A DNA stretch of 64,000 bases from Grimontia sedimenti (lineage in GTDB: Bacteria > Pseudomonadota > Gammaproteobacteria > Enterobacterales > Vibrionaceae): contig NZ_JAALDL010000009.1 in the NCBI RefSeq assembly GCF_011045095.1, forward strand, positions 1 to 64,000, given 5' to 3'. The position numbers and the translations under genes were made by a program. Below the pieces are notes generated by a model that was not told the origin of the DNA, did no database searches, and saw only the letters and a program-made list of their open reading frames with translations. Shown here piece after piece: positions 34,672-44,403 of this stretch. Position 1 is the first letter of the stretch. Every line of letters begins with the position of its first letter.

Positions 34672-35727
34672 TTATGCACTTAGTCTTTGGATGTCCAAGC
34701 TAAAGCTAGTTAGACCAATCTCACTGAGAGACACGCGGACACTACCACCAGATAAGTCAATGGTTTGGAATCGCATACTGGATGCGTCAATACCTAGTAA
34801 GTTGTCGTTTTTGACGAGGAGCGCTTTGCCGGAGCCATCGACGACGGCATTGAGCCCAGCAGACAACACATCAAGCTGGTTGTCGGCAGCATTCAGAATG
34901 CCAAACATAGCGCGGATTGGGCTGGCGTATGTCGAACGTTTTATCGCATGCTCAATTTGGTGGACAAGATGCACGAAACCACGTTCGTCAGCATCTTGCG
35001 AGCGAAGATACTCGTTGAAAAAGGCACGGATCATTAGCGTCGTTGCAGTACCATTTTGTCCTGCGGAGGCGCTGTCTACCATGTAAAACGCCATCTGGCC
35101 GTCCATCATCCAGGTGTAATCAAGTACCACTGGGCTACTGTCTGCTGACTGCAAAGAATGATAAGACAAGCGCCAATCACCTTGTTGAGAATCTTGATCA
35201 GGCATTAACCCCATCAGCAAGTCTCTTGCACTACCTGGGTTGTCCAACAAATCTTCGAGGTGCCATTTCAGTTCTTCGGTTAGTGGTTGGTCGCCATCTT
35301 GAGAAACTTTAAACCACTGCTGCGAGAAATCTGCATCGCTACTTACGCCACCATCGGCATCTTCCAACACAGAGATAATGGCTGATTTGACGACCATGAT
35401 GTCTTCGATAGGTTTGATCAGAAAATCTTTAACGCCAAAGCGTAGCGCTTGCGCGACATCAGACATGCCACCCGTGCCGGAGATCACAATCACTGGCACC
35501 ATAGGGTATTCTGAGCTGACTTCTTCGACGAACTCCAGACCTGTCATTACAGGCATAGAGAGATCACTGAGTAGTAAATCCGGAATGCCTTCTCTCAGCG
35601 CTTTTAATCCATCCAGTCCGTTTTCAGCTTCTCTGACGACGCAGCCTTCTTTGCGAAGAAAGCTACCAATGATCCGGCTAAATACAGGATCATCTTCAAC
35701 AATGAGAACTTCTTTTCCTTCCAACAC
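34672..35727 (-). CDS. rssB: RssB-like response regulator
   Basis: 351 aa. N-terminal receiver domain (residues ~5-120) with acidic EDDP, phosphoacceptor Asp55 in LLLSDLSMP, Thr/Ser in VISGTGG and Lys in FLIKPIED. The C-terminal part is a degenerate PP2C-like domain with FNEYLRSQ and VLSAGLNAVVDG, the pattern of E. coli RssB, the adaptor that delivers the stationary-phase sigma factor RpoS to ClpXP. It does not look like a DNA-binding regulator. Not part of the polysaccharide locus; it marks the junction with the core chromosome. Confidence 0.83.
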   Translation of the reverse strand: MLEGKEVLIVEDDPVFSRIIGSFLRKEGCVVREAENGLDGLKALREGIPDLLLSDLSMPVMTGLEFVEEVSSEYPMVPVIVISGTGGMSDVAQALRFGVKDFLIKPIEDIMVVKSAIISVLEDADGGVSSDADFSQQWFKVSQDGDQPLTEELKWHLEDLLDNPGSARDLLMGLMPDQDSQQGDWRLSYHSLQSADSSPVVLDYTWMMDGQMAFYMVDSASAGQNGTATTLMIRAFFNEYLRSQDADERGFVHLVHQIEHAIKRSTYASPIRAMFGILNAADNQLDVLSAGLNAVVDGSGKALLVKNDNLLGIDASSMRFQTIDLSGGSVRVSLSEIGLTSFSLDIQRLSA

Positions 35728-36025
35728 AATATGTTCTCCTGTTTCCTCTTGCCTTGCTTGTGTCTAGTACGGCAATTTCGTTACTACTAGGATAGTTTGA
35801 AAATCCACCTCAGGTTGACACTAGCACGCAATAGACAACGCAAAAGTCGTTAACTTTCTGTATCCAGATAAGAAAATAATTCCTATATCTTCTATCTTTC
35901 TTTACCTTCAGACCACCATTAGCGTCCTGCTTATTGATATGAGACAACGAAAAAAGGGCCATGTTAATTTGAAATAGCTAAAATACCGCTTTTTATTGAA
36001 CAGCATCGCAACTCAGTGAAACCCA

Positions 36026-36916
36026 ATGAAATTAGATGATCTCAATCTTTTCCGGCTAATCGTCGAAAATGGAAGCTACACGCTGGCGTCAAAAAAGACG
36101 GGGATCCCTGTTGCCACGCTGACCCGCCGGATTCAAGCGCTGGAAGAAGACATTAAAATTAAACTGCTTCATCGAGACGCAAGAAAATTGTCGCTTACAG
36201 AAGCAGGGCAAAGCTTCTATGACCGATGTTCGCCGCTGTTGGAACAATTGGTAGAGGCGACAGAGAACCTTTCAGAAAGTTGCCAGGGTACCTCTGGAAC
36301 CCTTCGCCTCGCTGCTCCTTCCAATATTGCGATGAAGCTACTTCAGCCGATGCTAAGCGCTTTCTTGGTAGCGTTCCCCGACATCAAAATCGATTTGTCA
36401 CTCTACAGCGATGCCGCTCAACCAAATCAGGATGATAAACACGCGTTCATTAAAATTGGCCCTCAACGCGATTCCTCGATGATCGCCAGAAAGCTTCACA
36501 CGGTCCGAGACATCCTGATAGCAAGCCCCAATTATCTCTCTTCCAGTGCCCCTGTTTTGGATGCCAGTGATTTAGAAAAACATCCTTTATTGAAAGGATG
36601 GCCTTTGATGAAATGGCGTCTTTCCAATCTAAACGGTCAGCAACTGAGTATTTCCCAACAAGGACGCTTTGAAGCCTCTGAGCTACGCGTGGTGAGAGCC
36701 GCCGCGAAAGATGGGCTAGGCATCGCCCTTATTCCCGATGTATTGGTTCAAAAAGACATCGCCTCTGGAGAACTAGTGCAAATTCTCCCGGATTGGACGA
36801 CAGAGCCCAGGGATATCTTTCTGATGTATCACGATAAAACGCATCATCCAGATAAACTTCGTGCTTTTATCGACTTTTCACTCTCTTATTTTCACTCTGA
36901 AAGCAAAGAAGGGTGA
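36026..36916 (+). CDS. LysR-family transcriptional regulator
   Basis: 296 aa. N-terminal winged helix-turn-helix (LDDLNLFRLIVENGSYTLASKKTGIPVATLTRRIQALEEDIKIKLLHR, residues ~3-60) and LysR effector-binding domain (GTLRLAAPSNIAMKLLQPML onward). The CrgA/PecT subgroup is likely from the ARxLxLTEAGQSFY style linker. No adjacent divergent target: the leftward neighbour is rssB, 298 bp away, and that gap shows no clear operator. Ligand unknown. Confidence 0.9.
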   Translation: MKLDDLNLFRLIVENGSYTLASKKTGIPVATLTRRIQALEEDIKIKLLHRDARKLSLTEAGQSFYDRCSPLLEQLVEATENLSESCQGTSGTLRLAAPSNIAMKLLQPMLSAFLVAFPDIKIDLSLYSDAAQPNQDDKHAFIKIGPQRDSSMIARKLHTVRDILIASPNYLSSSAPVLDASDLEKHPLLKGWPLMKWRLSNLNGQQLSISQQGRFEASELRVVRAAAKDGLGIALIPDVLVQKDIASGELVQILPDWTTEPRDIFLMYHDKTHHPDKLRAFIDFSLSYFHSESKEG

Positions 36917-37259
36917 GCTTGATCACCAAGTGTCCCAGATTCGATAAGTGATTAAAAAACCACCATACTTTTGGTGGCTAAAACTTGCTAACGACGCTGC
37001 TCAGCACCTAATGTTATTAGTATGTAACAAAGCGATCGTTCAAGTATCGCTGTTGCGTATAACTAATACCAATCACAGTAGGTAGGTGATCAGAAATAGC
37101 CTAGGAAAAACACTCGAGAACAAGGCGAAAAATTCGATAAGTAGTTATCCTACATTCAAATTTTTGAACGCAGTTGTCGAGCATTTTAACAAGCTAGGAT
37201 GAGCAGATATTTACTACGATTGGTATAACTACTGGTTACTGCACAGGAAGGAGCGACCT
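36917..37259. other. Intergenic region with hairpin and inverted-repeat element
   Basis: 343 bp without a gene. It holds a short hairpin CCACCA-tacttt-TGGTGG at 36960-36977, with an A/T run on its left side, and the 165-bp element at 37064-37228. The Yip1 gene ribosome-binding site GGAAGGAGC lies at its right end. No other feature seen. Confidence 0.6.
37064..37228. repeat. MITE-like inverted-repeat element, copy 1
   Basis: About 165 bp, bounded by TAATACCAATC on the left and GATTGGTATAA on the right (10 of 11 bases complementary). Copy 2 at 37951-38116 is in the same orientation and about 90% identical by eye. There is no ORF inside, so it is a non-autonomous element or structured repeat. 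The two copies bracket the yip1-family gene. Confidence 0.85.
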
Positions 37260-37859
37260 ATGATTCTGGGACATTTGCTCGGCCTTTATACTCACCCGAA
37301 AGAAGAGTGGAAAAACATAGACGATCGCCATGAAGGCACGGTGAACAGTCTTGGACACGCAGCTATTATGGCGCTAATTCCACCTATCTGCGCCTATTAC
37401 TCTAGCGTTCATATCGGCTGGCAGATTGGTGTTGGCGATCCAATTTTCCTCACGCAACAAAGCGCAATTATTATCGCCTGCGCCATGTACTTTGCACTAA
37501 TCACCGGCGTAATGGCACTCGCGTATCTGACCCTTTGGATGAGCCGTACGTTTGGGTCAACACCCACTTATACGCAAGCACTCGAATTGGCTGCTTACAC
37601 AGCCACGCCAATTTTCATGGTTGGACTCGCAGCACTGTATCCAGTGGTCTGGTTTGTGATGCTGGTTGGCTTAGCAGGTATCGCCTACTCTGTGTACCTT
37701 CTGTACACGGGCGTTCCCATCATCATGCACATACCTGAAGAGCGAGGCTTTATTTACGCAAGCTCGGTTGTGACCTGTGGACTGGTTTTGCTGGTTGCCA
37801 TTCTTGCCAGCTCAGTCATCATGTGGAATGTCGGTTTCGGCCCAATGTTTGTTCAGTAA
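37260..37859 (+). CDS. Yip1-family inner-membrane protein
   Basis: 199 aa with five predicted membrane segments (about 30-50, 60-80, 95-120, 125-150, 170-195) and the N-terminal HLLGLYTHPKEEWKNIDDR pattern common to bacterial Yip1-domain proteins such as YohC. Function is unknown; they are conserved in gammaproteobacteria. Start ATG 37260 follows GGAAGGAGCGACCT. The gene is isolated between two copies of the inverted-repeat element and followed by its own terminator, so it is probably monocistronic. Confidence 0.85.
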   Translation: MILGHLLGLYTHPKEEWKNIDDRHEGTVNSLGHAAIMALIPPICAYYSSVHIGWQIGVGDPIFLTQQSAIIIACAMYFALITGVMALAYLTLWMSRTFGSTPTYTQALELAAYTATPIFMVGLAALYPVVWFVMLVGLAGIAYSVYLLYTGVPIIMHIPEERGFIYASSVVTCGLVLLVAILASSVIMWNVGFGPMFVQ

Positions 37860-37893
37860 ATGGATTCGTCCAAACATTGAATAGGATGAAAAT

Positions 37894-37923
37894 TAAAAAA
37901 CGCGGCTTAATGCCGCGTTTTTT
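37894..37923 (+). terminator. Terminator of the Yip1 gene
   Basis: AAAAAACGCGGC-ttaat-GCCGCGTTTTTT, a textbook intrinsic terminator 35 bp past the stop codon. Confidence 0.9.
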
Positions 37924-37950
37924 ATTGGAAGCTTTTCTGTAAAAGACGCT

Positions 37951-38116
37951 TAATACCAATCACAGTAAGTAGGTGATCAGAGATAGCGCAGGAAAAATGC
38001 TAGAGAACAAGGCGGAAAATTTCGATAAGTAGTTATTCTACAATCAAATTTTTCAACGCAGTTATCGAGCATTTTAACAAGCTAGGATGAGCAGATATTT
38101 ACTACGATTGGTATAA
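37951..38116. repeat. MITE-like inverted-repeat element, copy 2
   Basis: About 166 bp with the same ends as copy 1 (TAATACCAATC and GATTGGTATAA). It ends two bases before the purF stop codon position (38118), so it abuts the 3' end of the purF gene. Same orientation as copy 1. Confidence 0.87.
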
Positions 38117-38117
38117 G

Positions 38118-39632
38118 TTAACTCTCGTTGTAAATTTCGAGATTCGCCAATTCTTGCTGCTGTTCACGAACCGCTTTAGATTCATCGTTACGCAGGCTTT
38201 CCAGATAATCCAAGTATTCCTGGTTGATATCACTGGTCACATAGTCACCGCTAAATACCGAGCTTTCAAATCGTTTGATATCGGGGTTGCCTTCGCGTAC
38301 TGCTTCTTCCAAATCGGTCAAATCTTGGAAAACTAGTCCATCAGCACCAATGATTTGGCAAATTTCATCGACTTCTCGACCATGTGCTATCAGCTCATTC
38401 GCGCTTGGCATATCGATGCCATAAACGTTCGGGAATCGAATTTCTGGTGCCGCTGACGCCATGTAAACACGCTTCGCGCCTGCTTCACGTGCCATTTCAA
38501 TGATTTGCTCAGACGTGGTACCACGAACAATCGAGTCATCCACCAGCAGTACCGACTTATCTTTGAACTCCGAGCGGATTGCATTGAGCTTACGACGCAC
38601 TGACTTGCGACGTTGCTGTTGACCCGGCATGATGAAGGTACGGCCGACATAACGGTTCTTCACGAAACCCTGACGATAAGGCTTTTCCAGCACCTGCGCG
38701 ATTTCCAGTGCGATGTCACAAGAGGTTTCCGGAATTGGGATAACAACGTCGATATCCAGATCATCCCACTCGCGGCGGATTTTTGCGCCGAGTTTTTGGC
38801 CCATGTTAACTCGCGCACCATACACAGAAATCTTGTCGATGAACGAGTCTGGACGTGCAAAGTAAACAAACTCAAAGATACATGGGGACAACGCAGGGTT
38901 GTCAGCACATTGGCGGGTAAACAGTCGGCCATCAAACGTAGCGTAAACAGCTTCGCCCGGCGCAATATCGCGCACGAAATCAAAGCCGACAGCATCGAGC
39001 GCCACAGACTCTGAAGCCACCATGTACTCTTCACGGCCATTCACTATACGCTTGCCCAAGCAAAGAGGACGAATACCATGTGGGTCGCGGAAAGCAATCA
39101 GACCATGGCCAATAATCATCGCTACCACCGCGTAGCCACCGGTCACTTGTGCGTGCAATTCACGAACCGCTTTGAACACATCTTCTTCGGTGAGTTTTTT
39201 AGAGGCTACATTGTCAATTTGGTGAGCAAGAACATTGAGGAGAACTTCGGAATCTGAGGTGGTGTTGAGGTGACGACGGTCTTGTTCAAACAGAGATTCA
39301 CGCAGTTGATTGGCATTGGTCAGGTTACCATTGTGCGCCAGCGTGATGCCATAAGGGGAGTTCACGTAAAATGGCTGCGCTTCGGAAGCACTGGAGCTAC
39401 CTGCCGTTGGGTAACGGGCATGGCCAATTCCCACGGTTCCCTGCAGTCTTTGCATGTGCTTCAGTTGGAAAACATCTTTGACCAGGCCGTTCGCTTTTCT
39501 CAGGCGGAAACGGTTATCGTCAATGGTGACAATCCCTGCCGCATCCTGACCACGGTGCTGAAGTACTGTCAACGCATCGTAAATTGACTGATTAACCGGG
39601 GTCTCGCCCACGATCCCAACAATCCCACACAT
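38118..39632 (-). CDS. purF: Amidophosphoribosyltransferase PurF
   Basis: 504 aa. First committed step of purine synthesis: PRPP plus glutamine to phosphoribosylamine. Cys2 nucleophile in MCGIVGIVG (after Met removal), HRGQDAAGI, and the PRPP loop [17 protein letters not shown]; other PurF motifs include [13 protein letters not shown]. Full length. It is the last gene of the pdxB-asd-fimV-truA-accD-folC-dedD-cvpA-purF stretch and is probably co-transcribed with cvpA (77 bp away) under PurR control. Confidence 0.96.
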   Translation of the reverse strand: MCGIVGIVGETPVNQSIYDALTVLQHRGQDAAGIVTIDDNRFRLRKANGLVKDVFQLKHMQRLQGTVGIGHARYPTAGSSSASEAQPFYVNSPYGITLAHNGNLTNANQLRESLFEQDRRHLNTTSDSEVLLNVLAHQIDNVASKKLTEEDVFKAVRELHAQVTGGYAVVAMIIGHGLIAFRDPHGIRPLCLGKRIVNGREEYMVASESVALDAVGFDFVRDIAPGEAVYATFDGRLFTRQCADNPALSPCIFEFVYFARPDSFIDKISVYGARVNMGQKLGAKIRREWDDLDIDVVIPIPETSCDIALEIAQVLEKPYRQGFVKNRYVGRTFIMPGQQQRRKSVRRKLNAIRSEFKDKSVLLVDDSIVRGTTSEQIIEMAREAGAKRVYMASAAPEIRFPNVYGIDMPSANELIAHGREVDEICQIIGADGLVFQDLTDLEEAVREGNPDIKRFESSVFSGDYVTSDINQEYLDYLESLRNDESKAVREQQQELANLEIYNES

Positions 39633-39709
39633 GTATGCTGTTCCTTGTAACGCGAAATTGAGCCCAGGGAACTTGTGGGTTTGCCCGCGAAGCTTGCCGC
39701 GGGAAAACC

Positions 39710-40201
39710 TTAGATCACCTTAGGCAGAAAGCTGGAGCTTTGCTCCAAATAAGAGAAAAACCACTCAATCACTACCCCAAATTTAGGGATTAACTGTGAT
39801 TGTTTCCACTCTGGAGAGTTCGCCAAGCTGGTAAAGGCATCGAGGAAAAACAGTAGTGCCGCGACAATCAATACGCCACGAATTCCCCCGAAAACAATCC
39901 CCAACACGCGATCTGTGCCTGAAAGGCCAGTTTTTTGTACTAACTGACCAATCACGTAGTTGACAACCGCGCCAACAATCAGGGTGGCAATAAACAGCGC
40001 CGCTATCGCCGCACCGTTTCGAATCATTTCGTCATGAATATTTGTAAAGTAGGCAGCCAGTTGCGGGTAGAAGTTGCTCGCAACAAAGAAGGCACCAAAC
40101 CATATCACCAGCGACAAGGCTTCTTTTACAAAACCGCGGACCAAGCTAATCAGAGCAGAGAAGCTGATCACGCCAATAATGATGTAATCTATCCAATTCA
40201 T
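39710..40201 (-). CDS. cvpA: Colicin V production protein CvpA
   Basis: 163 aa inner-membrane protein with about four membrane segments: starting [33 protein letters not shown], then the [25 protein letters not shown] and [22 protein letters not shown] helices, typical CvpA. Required for colicin V export in E. coli, and involved in envelope stress and bile tolerance in some bacteria; its molecular function is unsettled. Preceded by a PurR-type operator and a promoter-like sequence, followed by purF. Confidence 0.94.
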   Translation of the reverse strand: MNWIDYIIIGVISFSALISLVRGFVKEALSLVIWFGAFFVASNFYPQLAAYFTNIHDEMIRNGAAIAALFIATLIVGAVVNYVIGQLVQKTGLSGTDRVLGIVFGGIRGVLIVAALLFFLDAFTSLANSPEWKQSQLIPKFGVVIEWFFSYLEQSSSFLPKVI

Positions 40202-40250
40202 CTTTTAATCATCTGAGCGATTCGCGCGCATTTTAACAGAAAAAATGACG

Positions 40251-40266
40251 ACGCAAACGTTTTCTT
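40251..40266. promoter_or_regulatory. PurR operator upstream of cvpA-purF
   Basis: ACGCAAACGTTTTCTT matches the E. coli PurR consensus ANGCAANCGNTTNCNT at every fixed position. It overlaps the dedD stop codon and lies 50 bp upstream of the cvpA start. On the minus strand a plausible -35 (GTTTGC) overlaps the operator and is 17 bp from TAAAAT, so PurR with a purine corepressor would block the promoter. Confidence 0.85.
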
Positions 40267-40801
40267 ATGGGTTGAGTGGGTTAAATCTAAGCAGTTGGCC
40301 TTTCAATCCGGTCAAAGACTCTAAATCTGCAGTCATCGACTCAAGTTTTTCTTTTGAGATATCAGGGCCTACCTCGACACGGGCCAATTCACCTTCCTGA
40401 ATATCACGCGGCATTAGTTGAGCGGGATAGCCTTTACTGCGGAGCGTAGATACCAGGTTTTTGGCATTGTCGATATTGCGGAAGGTGCCGAGACGGATCA
40501 CCCAAGCAGAATCGACATAGCCATCTTTTGGTTTGGAGGCCTCTACAGAAGCCGGCGACGTCTCTGGTTCGTCGATGGTCACCATGACTGGCGATTCCGG
40601 CGGCATAAAACTTTCGACCTCTTCCGGTGCTTGAACAGGTTCTGCCAGCACGGACTCGTCGACTTCTTCACGCAATGGAATAGCTTGATAGCTTTCTTCG
40701 TAATGTGCTTTCTCGCCATCAAATACATCGGGGAGGAAAATCACGCCCAGAGAAACCAGAATGAGCGTCCCGACCAAGCGGTTTTGAAACTGGGTTGCCA
40801 C
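40265..40801 (-). CDS. dedD: SPOR-domain cell division protein DedD
   Basis: 178 aa. Short cytoplasmic start, one membrane helix (LVGTLILVSLGVIFLPDVF, ~10-28), an acidic/proline-rich linker and a C-terminal SPOR domain (~100-178: WVIRLGTFRNIDNAKNLVSTLRSKGYPAQLM). SPOR domains bind denuded peptidoglycan at the septum. Gene order folC-dedD-cvpA-purF matches E. coli. The start follows folC by 2 bp. Confidence 0.9.
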   Translation of the reverse strand: MATQFQNRLVGTLILVSLGVIFLPDVFDGEKAHYEESYQAIPLREEVDESVLAEPVQAPEEVESFMPPESPVMVTIDEPETSPASVEASKPKDGYVDSAWVIRLGTFRNIDNAKNLVSTLRSKGYPAQLMPRDIQEGELARVEVGPDISKEKLESMTADLESLTGLKGQLLRFNPLNP

Positions 40802-40803
40802 GT

Positions 40804-42071
40804 TTACTCCTGTTTTTGGAGGTGGTCGGCGATTTCACCGACGGTATGGAATGAACCGAACACGATGAGGATGTCACCATGAAAGTCCAACGCCGCTTTT
40901 GCTTTCTCAAAAGCCTGCGTTGGAGATGCAAAGCCTTCAACACCATCAGGTAGGTGAGAAGTAATTTCTTCCCAAGAAGCTGCGCGAGGACCAGCAAGCG
41001 AAGCGGGATACCAGCGATCCACAACAGGCTTCATTTCCTCGACCGTAGCGGCGATGTCTTTGTCATGTAGCATGGCGACGACAGCATGTACGCTACCATT
41101 CGCCGCGTCTTTCAGTTCATGAATCTGTTTCGCCAGGTAAGCCGCTGAATGTGGGTTGTGCGCCACGTCCATCAAAATCAATGGAGACTCAGAAACGCGT
41201 TCCATTCGGCCTGCCAGTTTGACTGACTGCAAACCATCAACGATGTGTTCATCAGTCACTTCCAACTCAGATAAGCCCAACGCCATCAGCGCCGTTGCGG
41301 CATTTGGCAGCGGCAAGTTAGGTACGGGTAAATCGCGCAAATCAAATGCGCCACATTGCCAATGCCACACATCGCCTTCCTTTTCATAGGTGAACTGGTA
41401 ACCCACCTGATGGAGATTAGCCCCGATATCATCAGCATGGGCAGCAACGCTTGCAGGTGGCTCTGGCTGACCACACACTGCAGGTTTACCCGCGCGGAAG
41501 ATCCCTGCTTTCTCAAAGCCAATCACTTCGATGTCATCACCCAGCCAATCTACATGGTCCAGTGCCAAACTGGTGATCACCGATACATCGTGGTCAACGA
41601 CATTTGTGGCGTCCAAGCGGCCACCTAAGCCAACTTCCAGTACCACCACATCAACCTGGTTATCCTGGAACAGCCAAAGTGCTGACAATGTGCCGAACTC
41701 AAAGAAGCTAAGACTCGTATCACCTCGCAGCGCTTCAATCGCGGCAAAAGCTTCCGAGTGTCTCTCGTCATCCAGCTCTTGCCCGTTAATGCGCACGCGC
41801 TCGTTATAACGCACCAATGAGGAGAGCTGTAAACGCCAACCTTATAACCCGCCTTGAGAAGAATGGTTTCGATAATGGCACAAGTCGAACCTTTGCCATT
41901 GGTGCCGGCTACCGTAATGACTGTTGGCGCTGGTTTGGTCAGCTTGCCTTTGTTCGCAACCAGAGAAACGCGGTCTAGGCCTAAGTCAATCGCGCTGGTA
42001 TGAAGAGATTCAAGGTACTGCAACCATGCAGACAGTGGTGAATTTGCACCCGGAGAAATGAGTTCTGACAT
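40804..42071 (-). pseudogene. folC: FolC (dihydrofolate/folylpolyglutamate synthase), one-base frameshift
   Basis: Two frames: residues 1-84 end at GVYSSPH and the second part resumes VRYNERVRINGQELDDERHSEAF. One extra T at about 41816-41817 joins them into 422 aa, exactly the length of E. coli FolC. Motifs: P-loop VAGTNGKGSTCA, FEFGTLSALWLFQ, EVGLGGRLDATNVV, DVAHNPHSAAYL. Mur-ligase family enzyme making dihydrofolate and polyglutamated folate. It is normally essential, so a real null frameshift is unlikely; sequence error or efficient recoding is more plausible. Confidence 0.9.
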
Positions 42072-42120
42072 TTGTAATCTATTCTATTGTCCAATGCTTC
42101 AATCATATCAGTTAAAAGAC

Positions 42121-42144
42121 AAAGAGCGCCATAAGGCGCTCTTT
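42121..42144 (-). terminator. Hairpin between accD and folC
   Basis: AAAGAGCGCC-ATAA-GGCGCTCTTTT; leftward RNA shows GAGCGCC-ttat-GGCGCTC then TTTGTCTTTT, a likely terminator or attenuator for accD. Confidence 0.75.
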
Positions 42145-42165
42145 TGATGTTTATTTGTGGGACAC

Positions 42166-43092
42166 TTATTCGTTATCGTCCACTGGCTCCGCTTCAACCA
42201 CTTCGCCTTCCAATGGTTTATCGACAGATACCACCAATGGAGACTCTTGATTAGTCATCTTCGCTAAAAGACCACCGATTCGCTGACGCATTTCACGACG
42301 GTCGACAATCATATCAATGGCACCGTGTTCCAGCAGGAATTCACTGCGCTGGAAACCTTCTGGCAGTTTCTCACGCACGGTTTGCTCGATAACACGCTGG
42401 CCTGCGAAACCGATCAGTGCTTTTGGCTCACCGATGTTCACGTCGCCCAACATCGCAAAGCTTGCAGTGACACCACCAAAAGTTGGGTCAGTCAGTACAG
42501 ATACAAAAGGCAGGCCCTTTGCAGACAAACGCTCAAGCGCTGCACTGGTTTTCGCCATTTGCATCAGCGACATCAGCGCTTCTTGCATACGCGCGCCGCC
42601 ACTTGCAGAGAAACAAACCAAGCCACAGTTATTTTCAATGGCTGCGTCCACCGCTTTTACGAAACGCGCACCGACAACAGCGCCCATTGAACCACCCATA
42701 AAGGCAAATTCAAAAGAAGCAGCAACCACTGGCATGCCCAGCAGCTCACCTTTCATGACGATTAGAGCATCTTTTTCGCCACTTGATTTCTGCGCCGCTG
42801 AGATGCGGTCTTTGTATTTCTTTGAATCACGGAATTTGAGCAGGTCTTTCGGCTCCAGCTCATCACCAATTTCTACGCGGTTACCTTCATCAAGGAAGGT
42901 TTCCAGACGCTTGCGTGCGCTCATGCGCATGTGGTGGTCACACTTTGGACACACGTGCAGGTTACGCTCAAGTTCTGCGTGGTACAGCACCTGTTCGCAA
43001 GACGAACACTTGGTCCAGACGCCTTCAGGAATCGAAGCCTTACGTGAAGAACCGATATTGCTTTTTGTCAGAATTTTTTCAAGCCAGCTCAT
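42166..43092 (-). CDS. accD: Acetyl-CoA carboxylase carboxyltransferase beta subunit AccD
   Basis: 308 aa from ATG 43092 ([12 protein letters not shown]). An in-frame upstream start at 43116 would add eight residues not found in the family. Zinc ribbon [24 protein letters not shown] near the N-terminus, then the carboxyltransferase fold with [30 protein letters not shown] and [17 protein letters not shown]. Pairs with AccA (elsewhere) for malonyl-CoA synthesis. The acidic C-terminal tail is usual. Confidence 0.95.
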   Translation of the reverse strand: MSWLEKILTKSNIGSSRKASIPEGVWTKCSSCEQVLYHAELERNLHVCPKCDHHMRMSARKRLETFLDEGNRVEIGDELEPKDLLKFRDSKKYKDRISAAQKSSGEKDALIVMKGELLGMPVVAASFEFAFMGGSMGAVVGARFVKAVDAAIENNCGLVCFSASGGARMQEALMSLMQMAKTSAALERLSAKGLPFVSVLTDPTFGGVTASFAMLGDVNIGEPKALIGFAGQRVIEQTVREKLPEGFQRSEFLLEHGAIDMIVDRREMRQRIGGLLAKMTNQESPLVVSVDKPLEGEVVEAEPVDDNE

Positions 43093-43331
43093 GAACGACC
43101 TTTTGTATTGGAGCACCCGCCGCTTACATCATTACCATGCACTGTTTCGCTCACCATGAACGCGGTCTGTGCAGAGATGGGCAAGTGGCCTTGATATCTA
43201 CGAATTCAACGAAGAATTAAAACACAACTTGTTAAGACTTTGGACAAAAAACTGGTACTACCTATTGTTAGTCCCACTTCTGTCTACTTTGCTTTGTAAC
43301 GAAGAGGCGATTTTCCTCGACGCTTTGCTGG

Positions 43332-44126
43332 TTACAGTTGTTCGTCCGGCAGAAACAGCGGACCCACCGGCGAGGATGGCAATTCATATTCCGCCGGATA
43401 GTCGACCTCTACCAGATACAATCCTTCTGCTTTAGCTGTCGCCGCCGCTAAGTTGCGATCTTTGATTTCCAGTAGCCATTTCAGCCACTCAGGTTTTTGT
43501 TCCTTGCGACCAACGGCAATCAGGCTGCCTGTAATGTTTCGCACCATATGGTGAACGAATGCATTGGCCTTGATATCAATGATCACGTAACAACCCTGAC
43601 GAGTCACATTTATATGGTGAACATTTCGCCATGGACTGTTTGATTGACAGTGAGCAGCACGGAAAGAAGTGAAATCATTCTCGCCCAATAAATACTGTGC
43701 CGCTTCATGCATCAGTTTTTCATCCAGCTCACCATGGTAGTGGCTAACACCATGACGCAGGATGCCCGGACGCAACGCGTGGTTGTAAATAACGTAGCGA
43801 TAACGACGTGCAGTGGCAGTAAAGCGGGCGTGAAACTCGTCTGGTACTTCTTTGGCCCAACGCACGGCAATGGCATCTGGCAAATGCGTATTGACGCCCA
43901 TTGTCCACGCACGAAGCGGTCTTGAGCCTTCAACATCGAAGTGAACAACCTGACCTGTGCCGTGTACGCCAGCATCGGTGCGGCCAGCGCACTGCACTTC
44001 TATAGGCTGATTGGCGATTTTGGACAGGGCTTTTTCAAGGTGTTCCTGAACGCTCGGTACTTCACGCTGGCGTTGCCAACCATAAAATTTCGCACCGTCG
44101 TATTCCACACCCAGGGCAATTCTCAT
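43332..44126 (-). CDS. truA: tRNA pseudouridine synthase TruA
   Basis: 264 aa, makes pseudouridine at positions 38-40 of the anticodon arm. Signature [19 protein letters not shown] with the catalytic Asp, then [13 protein letters not shown] near the C-terminus. 215 bp separate it from accD; that gap shows no gene. Usual neighbour of fimV and accD in gammaproteobacteria. Confidence 0.95.
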   Translation of the reverse strand: MRIALGVEYDGAKFYGWQRQREVPSVQEHLEKALSKIANQPIEVQCAGRTDAGVHGTGQVVHFDVEGSRPLRAWTMGVNTHLPDAIAVRWAKEVPDEFHARFTATARRYRYVIYNHALRPGILRHGVSHYHGELDEKLMHEAAQYLLGENDFTSFRAAHCQSNSPWRNVHHINVTRQGCYVIIDIKANAFVHHMVRNITGSLIAVGRKEQKPEWLKWLLEIKDRNLAAATAKAEGLYLVEVDYPAEYELPSSPVGPLFLPDEQL

Positions 44127-44166
44127 CGTGTTTTCTCTGTATTGCTGGTTATCTAAGGCGGCGCAT

Positions 44167-44346
44167 TATATACCCAAACGACCTGAAAATGCAGGATTCA
44201 GCGAGATTGACTGGCGTTGTGATCGCGGCGTTCCTTTGTAGGTGTAGTCACCTCCATCAAAAAGGAACAACAAAGAGCACAGCGTCAGTCAACTCGCCCA
44301 AAGGGAGGCCCTCAATGCGAGCGTCTTCAGGTTGTTTGGGTATATA
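44167..44346. repeat. Long imperfect palindrome (inverted-repeat element)
   Basis: About 180 bp. Left end TATATACCCAAACGACCTGAA and right end TTCAGGTTGTTTGGGTATATA are near-complementary, and inner arms TTGACTGGCGTTGTG / CACAGCGTCAGTCAA also pair. The whole unit folds as one long hairpin with a small central loop (around GGTGTAGTCACC). It lies between truA and fimV, in the fimV 3' region. Similar TATACCCAAA-ended palindromes are, from my knowledge, common in Vibrio genomes. Confidence 0.85.
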
Positions 44347-44364
44347 CCCAAAGTGTCAGGCATA

Positions 44365-44390
44365 AAAATGGCGGGATAACCCGCCATTTT
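44365..44390 (-). terminator. Terminator of fimV
   Basis: AAAATGGCGGG-ataa-CCCGCCATTTT; leftward RNA ends in TTTTTATG. It lies 14 bp past the fimV stop. Confidence 0.9.
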
Positions 44391-44403
44391 AATTTTCACC
44401 TGT

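Noticed and set aside
35728-36025. LysR target operator between rssB and the LysR gene
   Set aside because: No clear T-N11-A palindrome was convincing in the 298-bp gap, so I do not call an operator.
37064-38116. Composite transposon with its own transposase
   Set aside because: Neither element nor the gene between them encodes a transposase; the elements are too short (about 165 bp).
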